Assembly: GCA_963663945.1 (NCBI GenBank)
Contig: OY760687.1
Span: 1,922,001-1,986,000, forward strand
Direction of reading: 5' to 3'
Length of the DNA: 64,000 bases
DNA from: Bin87 sp963663945
GTDB taxonomy: Bacteria; Chloroflexota; Dehalococcoidia; Lucifugimonadales; UBA3495
The first letter of the stretch is position 1. Each line of letters opens with the position of its first letter. Below are positions 32,905 to 42,500 of the stretch, piece after piece. The position numbers and the translations under genes are program-made. Below the pieces are notes generated by a model that was not told where the DNA came from, did not search any database, and worked only from the letters and a program-made list of their open reading frames with translations.

Positions 32905-34134
32905 ATGTCCCTCTACGTTCACAAATACGGCGGCAGTTCCGTCGCCGACGCAGCCAAAATTGTCAGTGTTGCGCGTCGGATTGCCGCGGTGCACGACCAG
33001 GGTCACCAGATCGTCACGGTGGTTTCGGCGATGGGCGACACTACGGATGAGCTGATCGATCTGGCGCGCACCGTGTCCAGCGAACCCGACCCTCGGGAGC
33101 TGGATTTTCTCCTGTCTACAGGGGAGTTGGTATCCATCACTTTGCTGTCCATGGCGTTGGGTAATCTGGGTTACGACGCCATCAGCTTGAGCGGACCCCA
33201 AGCCGGCATCCGAACGGACAACTCGTATGGCCGGGCTCGCATCAGCCAAGTGGACCCCGACCGCGTTCGCCGCGAGCTCGATGCCGGCCGGCTGGTCATC
33301 GTGGCCGGTTTTCAGGGTCTGACCCCCGATGACGACATCACGACGCTGGGCCGAGGCGGCTCGGACACCACTGCGGTAGCCCTGGCTGCCGCGCTGCGGG
33401 CCGACCGTTGCGATATCTACACGGACGTCGAGGGGATCTATACCGCCGATCCCAGGGTGGTAGGCAAGGCTGCGAAAATGCCCGAAGTTGGCTACGAAGA
33501 GATGCTGGAACTGGCCGCGGCGGGAGCGAAGATGCACCCCAGATCCATCGAATTGGGGGCGGTTTATAATGTTCCTATCTACGTGGCTTCAAGCTTTGTC
33601 GACGCTCCAGGGACCCTCATTCATCAGGCATCGGACGAGAAACAAATGGAAGACCGTATCAAGGTTACGGGTATCGCGTACCAAACGAATGTCGCCAAGG
33701 TGACGGTATGCGGCGTCGCCGACAAACCCGGTGTCGCGGCGGCGCTGTTTGAACCGTTGTCTGCCGCCGGCATCAGCGTGGACACCATCGTCCAGAACAC
33801 CAGCGCGGACCGGACGACCACAGACATCAGCTTTACCGTCACCACCGACGACCTGCCACGCGCCCTCCGTGTCATGGAGCCTCTGGAAGCGATTCTGGAG
33901 GCCGGCCAGGTGATCAGCGACCCGACCCTGGCATCGGTAAGCGTGGTCGGATCGGGGATGCAAAACACCCCGGGCTACGCGTCCAGGATGTTTCGGATCC
34001 TGGCCGACGGCGGCGTCAACATCGACATGATTACCACCTCGGAAATCCGGATCTCGTGCATTATTGGTCGCGACCAGGCGCAGGAAGCGGTTCGTTTGCT
34101 GCACCAGGGTTTTGAACTGGACAAGTCCGATTAG
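32905..34134 (+). CDS. lysC: Aspartate kinase
   Basis: This enzyme starts the aspartate-family pathway (Lys, Thr, Met) by phosphorylating aspartate. The 409-residue monofunctional form has KYGGSSVADAAKI, FQGLTPDDDITTLGRGGSDTTAVALA, DIYTDVEGIYTADPR and KMHPRSIELG. Two C-terminal ACT domains follow: VADKPGVAAALFEPLSAAGI, and VVGSGMQNTPGYASRMF with IDMITTSEIRIS. They imply feedback control by lysine and/or threonine. It is downstream of thrB and directly abuts the glycosyltransferase gene. Confidence 0.95.
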   Translation: MSLYVHKYGGSSVADAAKIVSVARRIAAVHDQGHQIVTVVSAMGDTTDELIDLARTVSSEPDPRELDFLLSTGELVSITLLSMALGNLGYDAISLSGPQAGIRTDNSYGRARISQVDPDRVRRELDAGRLVIVAGFQGLTPDDDITTLGRGGSDTTAVALAAALRADRCDIYTDVEGIYTADPRVVGKAAKMPEVGYEEMLELAAAGAKMHPRSIELGAVYNVPIYVASSFVDAPGTLIHQASDEKQMEDRIKVTGIAYQTNVAKVTVCGVADKPGVAAALFEPLSAAGISVDTIVQNTSADRTTTDISFTVTTDDLPRALRVMEPLEAILEAGQVISDPTLASVSVVGSGMQNTPGYASRMFRILADGGVNIDMITTSEIRISCIIGRDQAQEAVRLLHQGFELDKSD

Positions 34135-34155
34135 GTGGTCTCGGGCCGGACGGTG

Positions 34156-34881
34156 ATGTCCGCTTGCTACCTGTCCGTCGTCATTCCGGCCTACAACGAG
34201 GAGCGCCGACTTCCCGAGACGCTGGAAACCGTCCGCGGCTACCTCGCCACCAAGGCGTACGCGTGGGAGATCATAGTCGCCGACGACGGGAGTGACGACA
34301 CGACCGGCGCCGTCGTTAGCCGTGCCGCGCAGGAGGACGAGCGCGTCAAGTTGCTGACCCTGCCGCATCGCGGCAAGGGATGGGCAGTCAAGAATGGGAT
34401 GCTCGCGGCCCGCGGGGAATACCGCTTCCTGTGCGACGCTGACCTTTCCATGCCCATCGATTTGTTGGACCGACTGCTCCCGGGAAAGGATGCATCGGCA
34501 GAGATAATTATCGGTTCGAGGGAGGCGCCGGGGTCCAGGCGCTTCGGCGAGCCTCGTCGACGATGGCTGATGGGGAGGGTGTTCAACGCCATGACGCGGG
34601 TTCTGGCTACGCCGGGCATCGCGGACACGCAATGCGGATTCAAGGTATTCCACTCCCCCGCCGCCGAGACTCTATTCCCGCTGCAAACACTGGACGGCTT
34701 CGCGTTCGACGCCGAGATTCTGTTTCTTGCGCGCCAGCGTGGAATGCGCGTAGCCGAGGTCGGGATTGACTGGCATTACCGGGCCGAGAGCAAAGTGCGA
34801 CCGATACGCGACGGATGGCGCACTTTTCGTGACCTGATCATTGTTCGCTATCGGTCGCTAACCGGCCGCTACGATCCGTGA
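34156..34881 (+). CDS. Family 2 glycosyltransferase, polyprenyl-phosphate glucosyl/mannosyltransferase-like
   Basis: This 241-residue GT-A fold enzyme probably transfers a sugar from a nucleotide to a lipid phosphate or glycan. It has LSVVIPAYNEERRLPETL, IIVADDGSDDTT, the metal-binding CDADLSMPI (D-x-D), and TQCGFKVF, as in dolichyl-phosphate glucosyltransferase (ALG5-type) proteins. No C-terminal membrane segments are present. ATG 34156 follows a GGACGG stretch; an in-frame GTG at 34135 directly abuts the lysC stop. It is probably co-transcribed with lysC. Confidence 0.85.
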   Translation: MSACYLSVVIPAYNEERRLPETLETVRGYLATKAYAWEIIVADDGSDDTTGAVVSRAAQEDERVKLLTLPHRGKGWAVKNGMLAARGEYRFLCDADLSMPIDLLDRLLPGKDASAEIIIGSREAPGSRRFGEPRRRWLMGRVFNAMTRVLATPGIADTQCGFKVFHSPAAETLFPLQTLDGFAFDAEILFLARQRGMRVAEVGIDWHYRAESKVRPIRDGWRTFRDLIIVRYRSLTGRYDP

Positions 34882-35049
34882 TCGAATGACATAAGATACG
34901 CTAGGTCAAGGGCAAGATAGCCCGGTACGACAAATCGTCAAAATCGGCTGTCGTTATAGGTTGATGATATGCCCCAAGTGGGTGTAATCGTATATTGAAA
35001 CATCGTTAATGGTCTGGTCTGGGCAGTTGATAAGTGGTAGAGGTCAATA

Positions 35050-36000
35050 ATGGTGAATAACGTGACTGATTCGAAATGGCGTGCCCCCGTGGGCAATCCG
35101 ACGGGCAGCCGCGCCAAGATACAATTGGGAAAAGAAGCGATCCGTTGCGCGCTGAACGGCGAGTGGGAACAGGCCGTGGAGGTAAACCGTCAAATCCTGG
35201 ACCTCTGCCCCACCAACTGTGAAGCGTCCAACCGTTTGGCAAAAGCCTTGATGGAGCTTGGACACTATCCCGAGGCCCGTCAAACCCTCGAACAGCTCCA
35301 ACTGCATGCGCCCTCGAATGTGATCGCCCGCAAGAATCTGGCCCGGCTAGACCAGCTCCAAAGCCATTCCAGTGAAGGCCGGTCGCAACCTGCGCTGCCA
35401 GGCCAATCTCCGGGCATGTTCATCGCGGAAAGCGGAAAATCATGCACCACCATGCTGTGCCGACAAGCGATGTCGCCGGAAACCACCCCAGTCAGCGCCG
35501 GTGACGTCGTGGCGTTGGACGCGCGAAATGACGGAATTGCGGTCAATACCCTGGACGGGCAATACCTGGGAACGCTGCAACGGCGACTGGGTCGGCGCGT
35601 AAACAAGCTGATGGCCGGTGGAAACCGCTATGAGGCTGCCGTCGTCGGAATCGAAGCGGACGGCCTGTCGGTGATTCTTCGCGAAACTGGTCAGGCTCCG
35701 GCATTGCGTCACGTGGTTTCATTTCCGGCGCAGGTGAGCGAACCACATCGATCCTACACCGTGGCAGAACTCGATGAGTTCATGCCCCAGGTCAACGAAG
35801 ACACAGAACAGGTTCCGTTGGATGCAGCCGATTCCGATGAATCCCTAGACGCGACCGAAACCGCGGCAATGGACATGCCCGACGACACATCCGTCGAATC
35901 CGTGGGAATCGACGAGATCCCGACCCTGGACACCGACGACGATACTCCCTCCTGGTCGCCGGTGACGCCCATCTCGGACGACGAAGAGGATTGGGATTAA
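35050..36000 (+). CDS. TPR protein with HIRAN-like domain and acidic tail
   Basis: The 316-residue protein has three parts. Residues about 22-105 are two to three TPR-like helical repeats (ALNGEWEQAVEVNRQIL, MELGHYPEARQTLEQL). Residues about 150-220 read like a HIRAN/DUF domain: VALDARNDGIAVNTLDGQYL, then the LG-x-L-x3-L motif, then YEAAVVGIEADGLSVILRE, alternating as HIRAN beta strands do. The last 80 residues are strongly acidic (Asp/Glu/Ser/Thr) and end EEDWD. AGAGG lies 6 nt before the ATG. Function is unknown; HIRAN domains bind DNA ends in other proteins. It stands alone, convergent with the nitroreductase gene. Confidence 0.72.
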   Translation: MVNNVTDSKWRAPVGNPTGSRAKIQLGKEAIRCALNGEWEQAVEVNRQILDLCPTNCEASNRLAKALMELGHYPEARQTLEQLQLHAPSNVIARKNLARLDQLQSHSSEGRSQPALPGQSPGMFIAESGKSCTTMLCRQAMSPETTPVSAGDVVALDARNDGIAVNTLDGQYLGTLQRRLGRRVNKLMAGGNRYEAAVVGIEADGLSVILRETGQAPALRHVVSFPAQVSEPHRSYTVAELDEFMPQVNEDTEQVPLDAADSDESLDATETAAMDMPDDTSVESVGIDEIPTLDTDDDTPSWSPVTPISDDEEDWD

Positions 36001-36025
36001 TCGTGCGAAACCGGGTGTCGCGCGT

Positions 36026-37660
36026 TCATCCCTGACCGGCTCCGCGAGCGCGCGAATCCAGGCTTACTGCCAACCGGGACCGGAATGGGCGGACGCGGTT
36101 GTCCGAATGCGGGACACCCATTGGAACGACAAACACTGCTTCCTGACCGGCGGAGTGAGGCCCGAAAAACTCCACAACAGTGTCGTCGTAGAAGGTCAGT
36201 CCGGTGGCTCCCAGCCCCAGAGCGTGCGAAGCGAGATAGATGCGACCGCCGATGATCCCAGCTACGGTCTGCGCCATCCGGTAACCCCGGGCCCCGAATT
36301 CGCGCTCGATCAGCGGCAGGTCGGCGGTGATGAAGGCCACAGCCGCAGCGTCCGCGGGCAGCGCCTGCTCAAAACCCAGGTGTCCCGCCGTTTCCCTGAA
36401 ATCGCCTTCCTTGAGCAACCGCAGACCGTTGTAGAAACGGTTGTAGTAATAGGCTCCGGAGGTGAGGCCGGCGACGGCATTCACAATCAGGTAGACGCTC
36501 AGGTACGGCGAGTAGCCGTCCGACAGGTGAGGCGCGTTGACCGGGTTTCCAGCCGCATCGATGATCGAGCGGAAATCCTCCCATGACATCGCTTCCGTCG
36601 CAAAGCGCCGGGTCGACCCCCGGGATCGGATGCAATCTCCGATCGATTGCGCTGGGCGCAACGCCAGATCCAAGTCGCCATCAAAGCTTCCGTCCAACCC
36701 CGAACGCAGTGGTCGAAAATGTTCGCCGGTGCCGTCAAGTTCTTCCTTGTCACTGCTGCGGGCGTCGCCGCCGGACGCATTCCAGGCAGCAACGTCTTCC
36801 CCGGTCCGCAACCACGAAGCCAGGTGGACTGCTCGCGACAGCGGGTAATCCAAAGCCCCGGCCGCGAGATCGGTGCTTTCCTGCGGCAACATTCCGGGAA
36901 CGTCACCCGAACCGGGGTTCAGCATCCCATCCGGACTGCCGACCGTTGCCAGCAGGGATGGCACTTCCTCAATCCCGTCGATGCCCAGATAACCGGTAAG
37001 AGACCGGTCTACGAACCCGAACTTAAGGCCTACCGAGGCGCCAGCGGCGTTGCCAGCCGCCGTAAGATTGGCGGCGATGGTTCCCAGGTCCCAATAGCAG
37101 TACCGGTAGCCACGTTCCCGGTATTTCCAGGCGCTCCGCCAGAACACCGTCGTGAACACCAGGGTTGCCGGATACGCGGCATGATCCCGGGCCGCCGCGC
37201 CTACCCATCGTCGGAGGTCACCGTTCCGCAGACGCGCCAGGGTGAAATCCAGCGGGTTAAAGTGATAGACACCGGCGCGCAAGCCGTCCAGGTCACCGCA
37301 AACTACGTAGATTTCGGTCGGATACAGCGCGCCGGCGGACGCCGCTGCACGGTAGTGCACCTCGCCGTCACGCAGATTCCGGCGCCTGATCACGGCGGCC
37401 GAGTGGTACAGCAGATCGGCCAGTGTCTGCAAGGTCACCGGGCCCTCCGCGGTGGCGTCCTGGTTGGTTCCCCGGATAGCTTGGAGGGTTGACATAGCAA
37501 GCCCTGACGACGACGCAACGTCCGGCAACGGTATCGCACGTAGGCCGGGATAGGTTTTGTACAGCGGCGGTTTGTTCCTCAGGTTGATGTACTGGAGTTT
37601 GGTCGCCTCGTTGAACGAAGCCGCCACGCCGGCGCCATCGGTTGACTGGTTGGTAACCAT
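36026..37660 (-). CDS. SagB-like tandem nitroreductase-family protein
   Basis: This 544-residue flavoprotein-type protein contains two nitroreductase/SagB-like halves. The first (about 70-250) has YRAAASAGALYPTEIYVV and YWDLGTIAANLTAAGNAAG. The second (about 330-540) has RGSTRRFATEAMSWEDF, GAYYYNRFYNGL and LASHALGLGATGLTFYDD. SagB enzymes oxidise azolines to azoles in modified peptides, but no cyclodehydratase, docking protein or precursor peptide is visible next to it, so a free-standing reductase role is equally likely. It lies 34 nt downstream of folB on the same strand. Confidence 0.82.
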   Translation of the reverse strand: MVTNQSTDGAGVAASFNEATKLQYINLRNKPPLYKTYPGLRAIPLPDVASSSGLAMSTLQAIRGTNQDATAEGPVTLQTLADLLYHSAAVIRRRNLRDGEVHYRAAASAGALYPTEIYVVCGDLDGLRAGVYHFNPLDFTLARLRNGDLRRWVGAAARDHAAYPATLVFTTVFWRSAWKYRERGYRYCYWDLGTIAANLTAAGNAAGASVGLKFGFVDRSLTGYLGIDGIEEVPSLLATVGSPDGMLNPGSGDVPGMLPQESTDLAAGALDYPLSRAVHLASWLRTGEDVAAWNASGGDARSSDKEELDGTGEHFRPLRSGLDGSFDGDLDLALRPAQSIGDCIRSRGSTRRFATEAMSWEDFRSIIDAAGNPVNAPHLSDGYSPYLSVYLIVNAVAGLTSGAYYYNRFYNGLRLLKEGDFRETAGHLGFEQALPADAAAVAFITADLPLIEREFGARGYRMAQTVAGIIGGRIYLASHALGLGATGLTFYDDTVVEFFGPHSAGQEAVFVVPMGVPHSDNRVRPFRSRLAVSLDSRARGAGQG

Positions 37661-37694
37661 ATGTTGTGATCCTGCTCAGGTAGGGTCAGGCCGG

Positions 37695-38069
37695 TCAAAC
37701 GGAACGCGACCGGTAGATTTCCACCGCCGCGGCCTCTATGACCGAACCCTTGATTGGCGGGCGCGGTTTGTGAACTCGGACGCGGACCGCATCGATTTGG
37801 GGGTGTTCCTTTAGAACTCTGCTGACGATGGCTCCGGCGGCAGATTCCAGCAGGTTGCGTGGTTCGCCTTCCATCACCGCTTTCACTGCCCGGTACAGAT
37901 CTGCGTAGCTCACTGTGTCTTCCAAACGGTCGGAGGCCGCCGGGGCGCTCAGATCGAGTTCCGCCTGCAGGTCCACAACGAATTGCTGTCCAAGGCTCCG
38001 TTCTTCAGGGTTCACACCATGGAATCCGTAAAACTGGAGGCCATTCAGTACTATGCGGTCTGGAGACAT
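37695..38069 (-). CDS. folB: Dihydroneopterin aldolase
   Basis: FolB cleaves dihydroneopterin in folate synthesis. The 124-residue protein has the family's opening IVLNGLQFYGFHGVNPEERSLGQQF, VDLQAEL, TVSYADLYRAV and a late VRVHKPRPPIKG with the catalytic Lys region. No other folate gene is adjacent. It is followed at 34 nt by the nitroreductase gene, probably in one transcript. Confidence 0.93.
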   Translation of the reverse strand: MSPDRIVLNGLQFYGFHGVNPEERSLGQQFVVDLQAELDLSAPAASDRLEDTVSYADLYRAVKAVMEGEPRNLLESAAGAIVSRVLKEHPQIDAVRVRVHKPRPPIKGSVIEAAAVEIYRSRSV

Positions 38070-38212
38070 AAGGTGTTCAGATCGAGTTGAGCGCCGTGAA
38101 CGTGGCTACGGCTGAGTTTGCGGCTAGCCTTTCTGAGCGCGTCCAACGTCGCAAAGGCTGCACCCTGCCTGAGGTAGGATCCCGGCCGCTTCGGATCCAT
38201 GATGCTCCGCGA

Positions 38213-39091
38213 TCAATTGGACCGGGCCTCGATAGCAGTGGCCTGCGCCAACAAGTTCTGGGCACGTTTCACCACCGGCACGTCGACCATGCGCCCGTCA
38301 ATCGACAGCGAACCCCGGCCCGCCGCCTCGGCCTCGTCCCATGCTTCCACGACACGGCGAGCGTAGGCCACGTCTTCGGGCTTCGGTGAAAACGTCTCGT
38401 TGATGATATCTATCTGCGCCGGATGAATGGCGAACTTGCCGGTGTATCCCATCCGCCGCGCCGCGCTTGCGTCGGTCCTCAATCCATCAGGATCGCGAAA
38501 ACCCACGAATGGGCCGTCCAATCCGGCAACCCCAGCAGCCCGCGCCGCTACAGCCACCGCCGACCGCGCGAAATAACATTCCTCACCGAAGTCGTTGCGG
38601 ACCACGCCCATGTCGTTGGTGTAGTCTTCAGCTCCGAACGCGATCCCCACGATCCGTTGGGATGCTCTGGCCATCTCGTAGACGTGGACGATGGCCATGG
38701 CGGTTTCGATCCAGGGGATCACCTTGATGCTTCCCGGCTCGAGTCCCGCCTTCGCCTCCAGCGGCGCGAGGAGTTGGTCGACCTGCTGCAGATCCCAGGC
38801 CGTGTTGCCTTTGCCGATGCTGATCCCTGCCAGATCATGCGAAACCACCGCCGACAATTCGTTGGCCGCCAGCCCGGTTTCCAAGGCATTGACCCGCACC
38901 ATCACCTGTTTGCCCGCCTCCGCCAATCGAGGAACCCATTCGGTCGCCAATTCGCATGCCGCAGATTTCTCGCCGGGCGGCACCGAGTCCTCCAAGTCCA
39001 CCATGATGATATCGGCGCCGAACGACAGCGCCCGCTCCAGCATGTTGGAGCGGTTCCCGGGAACAAAAACGATGCTGCGGAGCAACTGCAC
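38213..39091 (-). CDS. HpcH/HpaI-family CoA-ester lyase (CitE-like)
   Basis: This TIM-barrel lyase resembles the citrate lyase beta subunit and malyl-/citramalyl-CoA lyases. The 292-residue protein has RSIVFVPGNRSNMLERAL, DIIMVDLEDSVPPGEK, VMVRVNALETG, IKVIPWIETAMAIVHVYEMA, VGIAFGAEDYTNDMG and GKFAIHPAQIDIINE, the complete set of family motifs including the acidic Mg site. The GTG start follows GAGAGG. No citrate lyase alpha or gamma genes are near, so an acyl-CoA lyase role is favoured. It lies 119 nt downstream of polA. Confidence 0.9.
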   Translation of the reverse strand: MQLLRSIVFVPGNRSNMLERALSFGADIIMVDLEDSVPPGEKSAACELATEWVPRLAEAGKQVMVRVNALETGLAANELSAVVSHDLAGISIGKGNTAWDLQQVDQLLAPLEAKAGLEPGSIKVIPWIETAMAIVHVYEMARASQRIVGIAFGAEDYTNDMGVVRNDFGEECYFARSAVAVAARAAGVAGLDGPFVGFRDPDGLRTDASAARRMGYTGKFAIHPAQIDIINETFSPKPEDVAYARRVVEAWDEAEAAGRGSLSIDGRMVDVPVVKRAQNLLAQATAIEARSN

Positions 39092-39210
39092 TGGAGTAAA
39101 CCTCTCGAAAGTTTCGTGTAGCAGTCGGACTGTATGAACTCAGGTGCTGGGAGATCAGGGGAGGTGATTCCGCCGGCTATCCGTCGAATGACCGGACGTG
39201 GGGCAGTGGG

Positions 39211-42006
39211 TCAGAAATCTCCCCAGGAGTAGCCCGATTTGACGTCGACCTTGAGCGTCACGTCAAGTTCCATCGCGGCCGGCATCTCGTCCATCACCAG
39301 CTCCGTCATGACGTCCATCTCGTCGTCCGGCACTTCGAACACCAACTCGTCGTGAACCTGCAATATCATGCTGGAGCGCATTTGCTCGTTGATCATGCGG
39401 GCCCGCACGTTGATCATGGCTATCTTCATGATATCGGCCGCGGTCCCCTGGATCGGCATGTTGATCGCCATGCGCTCCGCTGCCGCACGGGTGTTGTGAT
39501 TCGTTGACTGGATGTCCGGCAAGTATCGGCGGCGACCCAGCAGCGTCTCTGCGTACATCACGTTCCTGGTCCGTTCCTTCACCGACTCCAGGTATCCGTT
39601 GATGCCGGGGTACCGGGAAAGGTAGGTGTCGATGAAATGCCGGCCTTCTTCGCGACTGAAGCCGGTTTGCTGGGAAATCCCGTAAGCGCCCAAACCGTAA
39701 ATCACGCCGAAATTCAAAACTTTGGCGATTCGGCGCTGGTCCGAGTCCACATCGTTGATGGGCACGTTGAACATCTGGCTGGCCGTCGCGGCGTGGATGT
39801 CCTCTCCCCGGCGGAAGGCATCCAGCAACGACGGATCCCGCGACATGTGGGCCAGCACTCGAAGCTCGATTTGTGAATAGTCGGCGGAGAGGAGCCGGCA
39901 ACCGGAGTCGGCCACAAAAGCCCGGCGAACCTGTCGACCCATTTCGGTCCGGACGGGGATATTCTGCAGGTTCGGATCACTGCTGCTGATCCGGCCCGTC
40001 GCCGAGCCGGTCTGGTGATACGAGGTGTGGATCCTTCCTGTTGCCGGGTTCACCATCTCGGGAAGCGCGTCGACGTAGGTCGACTTCAGCTTGGACACCT
40101 GCCGGTAATCCAGGATCTTGTCCACTGCCGGATGCAGGCCTTTCAATCCTTCCAGCGCGTTGGCGTCGGTGGAGTAGCCGGACCGCGTCCGCCGGGATTT
40201 GGGCAAACCCAGCTCACCAAACAACAGATCGCTGAGTTGCTTGGGTGAGTTGATGTTGACGCTGTGGCCGATGGACTCGAACAATTCCGCCTGGATCTGG
40301 TCGAGTTGTTCGTGCAGGTCTCGCGACATCTCGTGGAGGATACCGGCGTCCAACCGTACACCCGATCGCTGCATTTCGACCAGAACCGGCACGAGCGGCA
40401 ACTCTACGTTGGCGAACATATCTCCCAGCCCCTGGGCCTCCAGCGGAGCCTCAAAGTGCCGGCGAAGACGCAAGGTGCAGTCGGCATCGGCCGCCGCGTA
40501 CGGCGCACCGTCGGCGATCTCGACTTCGTTGAACGTCGTCTGACGGGCTCCTTTGCCAATCAGGTCGGTGATTTCGGTCATTTCGCGGCCCAAAATCGAC
40601 AAAGCCAACGGCTTCAACCCCAACCGGTTGTTGCCCAAAAGATGGGCCGCGATCATGGTGTCGTGATCCACCACCCGGTACGGGTCCACACCGTAGTTGC
40701 TCAGCAGGGTCAGATCATAGTTGGCGTTGTGCGCCGACCGTTTCAGGCCTTCGGCGGTGAACAGCGGTCGAACCGCAGCCATCACTTCTGTCAGGGGCAA
40801 TTGCCGCCCGACTCGGTGACCAACCGGCACGTACCAGGCGGTACCATCGTCAACTGCGAAGCTGAGGCCGGCCAACTCGGCCGCCATCGGATCGGTGCTA
40901 CTGGATTCAGTGTCAAAAGCGAAGGACCCGGCATCCCGGATGGCGGCGATCATCGCATCGAGGTCTTCCCGGGTGTCCACGATCCGATAATCGTAGTCCG
41001 TTGACTCTTCCCCCCCAGCCGCAGCGTGAACCGGTTGCCGTTCGGCGGTTTCAGTCGCGGTGGCCCATGGCGCGTCCGGAGAAGGCACGCGTCCTACAAT
41101 GCTGTGGAACTCCAGCGCGGTCATCAGAGCGACGACCTCGGATCTCTCGTAATCCCCGAACCTGCAGGCTTCCAGATCAAGGGTGGTCGGAACATCGCAT
41201 TTAATGGTGGTCAAAAAGCGATATTCGAATGCCTCTTCCCGGTTGGCCGCCAGGTTGTTGTGCACCCGCTTTTGGGATATCTCCTCGAGGTGTTCGTAGA
41301 TGCCTTCAAGCGTGCTGTAACTGCTCAGGAGGGTGGTGGCCGTCTTGTCTCCGACCCCGGGCACTCCGGGTATGTTGTCGGATTTATCGCCAACCAAAGC
41401 CTTGTAGTCGGGCTGTTGTTCCGCTGTGAGTCCGCCGTACCGCGCGGCCAGTTCATCCTCGTCCACGATGCGACGGTCCCGCTCGCTGCTGGCCAGGTCC
41501 ACGCGAATCAACGGGGAAATGAGCTGGAAGGTATCCCGGTCGCCGGTGAGGATCACCGTGGGAACGTGGGCCGCTTCAGCCTGGCGACACAGCGTGCCGA
41601 TGATGTCATCCGCCTCGTAACCAGCCAATTCGTAAATTGGCACGGAGAACGTCCCCATCAGCTCTTTCACGCGATCGAACTGGCCGCGCAGTTCGGGTGG
41701 TGTTGGCGGCCGCTGGGCCTTGTATGCAGGAAAGCGTTCGTGCCTGAAGGTCGGACTCGGGGTGTCGAAGGCAACGGCGACGTGGCTCGGTTGCCATTCG
41801 TTCAGCGCCCGCATGAAAACGCTGGCGAACCCGTAGACGCCGGTAACATCCTCTCCTGAGGTCGACACTGTGAGATTGCGGCCGGCGCTGATTGCCCGAA
41901 ACGAGCGGTGCACCATCGCGTGTCCATCGATCAGCAGCAGTAATGGAGACCTCTGATCGCTGGCGGCGAAGGTCATCGGCATCGACATCTGGTTAGCGCT
42001 GGACAT
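39211..42006 (-). CDS. polA: DNA polymerase I
   Basis: This replication and repair polymerase has 931 residues. Domain order is a 5'-3' exonuclease (LLLIDGHAMVHRSFRA, GYEADDIIGTL, GDKSDNIPGVPGVGDKTA), a 3'-5' exonuclease and the polymerase. The proofreading site looks intact: FDTESSS, AHNANYDLTLL and YAAADADCT give the D-x-E, Asn/Asp and Tyr/Asp residues. Polymerase motifs are A LLSADYSQIELRVLAHMS, B RRIAKVLNFGVIYGLGAYG and C LQVHDELVFEV. ATG 42006 is chosen because GGAG lies about 7 nt upstream; the frame opens further up but without family sequence. It is divergent from the fmdB gene. Confidence 0.96.
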   Translation of the reverse strand: MSSANQMSMPMTFAASDQRSPLLLLIDGHAMVHRSFRAISAGRNLTVSTSGEDVTGVYGFASVFMRALNEWQPSHVAVAFDTPSPTFRHERFPAYKAQRPPTPPELRGQFDRVKELMGTFSVPIYELAGYEADDIIGTLCRQAEAAHVPTVILTGDRDTFQLISPLIRVDLASSERDRRIVDEDELAARYGGLTAEQQPDYKALVGDKSDNIPGVPGVGDKTATTLLSSYSTLEGIYEHLEEISQKRVHNNLAANREEAFEYRFLTTIKCDVPTTLDLEACRFGDYERSEVVALMTALEFHSIVGRVPSPDAPWATATETAERQPVHAAAGGEESTDYDYRIVDTREDLDAMIAAIRDAGSFAFDTESSSTDPMAAELAGLSFAVDDGTAWYVPVGHRVGRQLPLTEVMAAVRPLFTAEGLKRSAHNANYDLTLLSNYGVDPYRVVDHDTMIAAHLLGNNRLGLKPLALSILGREMTEITDLIGKGARQTTFNEVEIADGAPYAAADADCTLRLRRHFEAPLEAQGLGDMFANVELPLVPVLVEMQRSGVRLDAGILHEMSRDLHEQLDQIQAELFESIGHSVNINSPKQLSDLLFGELGLPKSRRTRSGYSTDANALEGLKGLHPAVDKILDYRQVSKLKSTYVDALPEMVNPATGRIHTSYHQTGSATGRISSSDPNLQNIPVRTEMGRQVRRAFVADSGCRLLSADYSQIELRVLAHMSRDPSLLDAFRRGEDIHAATASQMFNVPINDVDSDQRRIAKVLNFGVIYGLGAYGISQQTGFSREEGRHFIDTYLSRYPGINGYLESVKERTRNVMYAETLLGRRRYLPDIQSTNHNTRAAAERMAINMPIQGTAADIMKIAMINVRARMINEQMRSSMILQVHDELVFEVPDDEMDVMTELVMDEMPAAMELDVTLKVDVKSGYSWGDF

Positions 42007-42120
42007 GTGGGTCTCCGTGCGCGGATCAATCGGTCGCAAGCACCAGCTCCCGACCATTGTCGCATTATACATGAGGCGATGGGCGAGAACGCTGGAGGCC
42101 TATGCTACAATGCCGGTGAT

Positions 42121-42438
42121 ATGCCGGTTTACGAATACCGATGCAACCTGTGCAACGCGCGGCAATCCCGCCTGGTGTTCAGTTGGACGCCAACCGAATC
42201 GCTCGCCTGCAATGGGTGCGATGGGGCCGACCTGACCCGATTGGTATCCGGGTTTTCATTCCACCGCTCCTGGGGCGATAGCCTGAACTGGATGCCCGAC
42301 AACGCTGCCGGGGATCTGGACGACAGTCACATTGGTAGCATCGACGGCCATATGGGCCGCATGGGCGACGCCATGGGCGGCCGGGTTACTCCGGATTTCC
42401 ATGAACATCGGCACGAAATCACGCACCCCGATCCGTGA
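42121..42438 (+). CDS. FmdB-family zinc-ribbon protein (first copy)
   Basis: This small 105-residue protein has the FmdB regulatory-type zinc ribbon at its N-terminus: MPVYEYRCNLCN, then a second pair CNGCDG, giving C-x2-C / C-x2-C. The rest is Gly/Asp/His/Met-rich with no family. FmdB proteins are small putative regulators of unclear mechanism. Only a weak ribosome site precedes the ATG. It is 62 nt upstream of a second, related zinc-ribbon gene. Confidence 0.83.
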   Translation: MPVYEYRCNLCNARQSRLVFSWTPTESLACNGCDGADLTRLVSGFSFHRSWGDSLNWMPDNAAGDLDDSHIGSIDGHMGRMGDAMGGRVTPDFHEHRHEITHPDP

Positions 42439-42500
42439 GCAACGAACGATCTCTTCGGAAAATCGCCTGGCACATTCAGCTTCGGCTCGCTACGACCAGT

